A DNA stretch of 64,000 bases, taken from NCBI GenBank assembly GCA_963978905.1, contig OZ022261.1:28827686-28891685 (forward strand), read 5' to 3'. This DNA comes from Trichostrongylus colubriformis (taxonomy: Eukaryota; Nematoda; Chromadorea; Rhabditida; Trichostrongylidae). Below are positions 62,420 through 64,000 of this stretch, one piece after another; the stretch's first letter is position 1; every line of letters begins with the position of its first letter. The notes below the pieces were generated by a model. The model saw nothing but the letters and a program-made list of their open reading frames with translations. It searched no databases and was not told where the DNA came from. The translations under genes and the position numbers were made by a program.

Positions 62420-64000
62420 GAATACTGGCAATCATATCCGGGAAACTTTATCCGATTCAGGAGGAGGGACGATGTACGGACGGGATGAGATGGAAGAAAG
62501 AGCGTGAGACTATTCTGTGCTGTTTGTTATCCCATTAGAGGCGTCTAAGGCGCTCGATTACCATGTGAACTTGTGGCCGGAAGAGACGCTTTGCGGTCGG
62601 TATCGGATTGCATTCGAGGCGTCGCTCATCCATGGATTAGCCATGCAAACCATTTCACGCCTTCTGTTTGCAGCGAAGCTAGTAATCAAAGTAAGTTAAG
62701 AAGTAAGGGATGTTTAAAAGAAAATCTGAGGTTTGAATGGTTCAAGGAGCAGAAGTAAGGTGTTGGCGAGGTAGAGCTTGGTGAATCTAGCTGACTGGCT
62801 ATAGACGGTATACGTTGAAAGTTACCTCTTCCTCCTTGCAGGGGATCGGACAAACCCTATTCAAGTAAACCTTTTCTCTCCATCAAGGATTGCTGTCAAC
62901 GTTGCAAGACAAGATTCTCCCTCGTCAATGCATAACAGAAAGTCCAACAGCAGGGTCTGCCTGGTGTCGAGAAAGATTTTTGGGAAATGCGGGACACTTC
63001 CAAACACTACTTGATCCTATACCGAAGGTCTCACAAAAAAGGTTGTGGATCGATTATCATAGCACTGCCACTTAATAGCAAGTACAGTCCATTTCACAGC
63101 GCTTGAAAGGGCGTGGCTGGCGAGAGAGAGTGTGTGGCGGGGTGAGAGAGTTTGATACGCTCTCACCCATGTCCGTAGGCCACGTCCTATCAGGCGCTCC
63201 GAAATGGACTGCATGGCTATCGCTGCTTTCAAAGATCGCCTCATCGGCTCAAAACTTACTCAAAAATGGGTAGTCGCTTGCTGAGTAAAATCAGACGGAA
63301 TCGGTAAAGCCTGACTCAAGCGAAATTAGCTCTTATGTAGAGGCGTCTTTCTATTACTGATGTCTCCCTCTAACCCTGCCGGTGTAATGGGGCTCCATAT
63401 CAGGATTCATCACGTGCCCCGTTTTGCAAATATTTTCATGCATGGTTTAATGCGTCCACAAAAATAATTGTAATCCCCTTTGCACATACAGTGTGCGGCA
63501 AAATTATTGACAAAGTCTCACTATTACAAGTAGAAAGGAGGTATCTACATGAATTTTGTTCAAAGTGAAGATGGTCAATAAACATTACATTACTGAACCT
63601 TAGAACTATCAAGATCGCCTTTAGCCCATACAAACTCACGAAGACTGCGAGGAAGAGTGTACATATGTGTTGGACGCGGGTGAGCGTTGTGCAAGTTGTC
63701 CAACACTTTAGCCAAAGTAGACTTCAGAGAACAGAGAAAAATGGGAAGAGGTAGTGCAGACTTCGCCTTCCAAGATACTGCGAAAGGAATATTGAGCGGG
63801 ACGTGATCATGCTTTTGCTGGTCTCCAGCGCGAGGTGGTTAAGTCGTGGAGGCTATGCTGAAACCAGGGTGTGTGCAGATATGACAGCGAATCGCTTCGC
63901 GGCGTTTCACTCGCGGTGCCACCAGTACGACTCGCCGTATCGATTGCCCTTGGAGCCGGCCGAGCGTGACTGCGTACGTCTGCGCTTCCACCCATGCCCG
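62420..64000. other. 5' flank of the homeobox gene, no gene recognised
   Basis: No supported coding exon. It contains the second copy of the palindromic MITE (63083-63212) and, near 63880-63960, the GC-rich end of a TCGATTGGTCG-type element (CGAATCGCTTCGCGGCGTTT). The homeobox gene promoter is presumably within the first part. Confidence 0.4.
63083..63212. mobile_element. 130-bp palindromic MITE, ACAGTCCATTTC family, copy 2
   Basis: Related to 33373-33505 with the same outer words ACAGTCCATTTC and GAAATGGACTG. The inner CTCTCACCC and GGGTGAGAG words form the hairpin loop region. The arms are less perfect than in copy 1. Confidence 0.75.

Noticed and set aside
62420..62431. Upstream start for the homeobox protein at 62431
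   Set aside because: The codon there is TTG, preceded directly by an in-frame TGA; the first ATG is at 62419.

Overview
The window reads as nuclear DNA of a parasitic nematode, most likely a hookworm (Ancylostoma or a close relative). The evidence is small introns with GTAAGT/TTTCAG-type borders, nematode-type troponin T and NK-2 homeobox genes, a mariner element resembling the hookworm 'bandit' type, a mitochondrial insertion readable only in the invertebrate mitochondrial code with a tRNA-Ser lacking a D-arm, and many short inverted-repeat elements. The species is an inference.

Layout. 1.7-5.5 kb (minus): one or two genes built from eleven near-identical, phase-0 exons of 105-114 bp, each encoding a 35-38 residue, eight-cysteine module; I do not recognise the family. 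5.5-37 kb is mostly accessory DNA: a broken EB-like exon, a 146-bp tandem repeat, foldback elements, Penelope-like fragments (10.2-12.1 kb), an RTE-like retrotransposon (13.0-16.9 kb) split by a TA-flanked inverted-repeat element, a mariner with damaged transposase (26.2-27.5 kb) plus a fragment of a second copy, two copies of a 745-bp TIR element, two copies of a 545-bp element, and a chimeric mitochondrial insertion (29.46-30.16 kb). Inside this stretch are an isolated signal-peptide exon (28.68 kb) and a small two-exon candidate gene (35.4-35.9 kb).

37.2-39.7 kb (minus) is a complete 11-exon troponin T gene. 40.3-57.2 kb (minus) is one very large secreted chitin-binding gene with about 35 peritrophin-A (CBM14) domains, about 15 of them in a tandem array with a ~390-bp period. 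57.95-62.42 kb (minus) is a complete five-exon NK-2 class homeobox gene. The rest to 64 kb holds no recognised gene.

Four multi-exon genes are confidently coding: the cysteine-rich gene(s), troponin T, the chitin-binding giant and the homeobox gene. They are all on the minus strand but spaced too far apart to look like an operon. They serve unrelated roles: probably an extracellular disulfide-rich structural protein, muscle regulation, chitin-matrix assembly such as eggshell, and transcription control. No computation or database search was possible; exon borders were read by eye.
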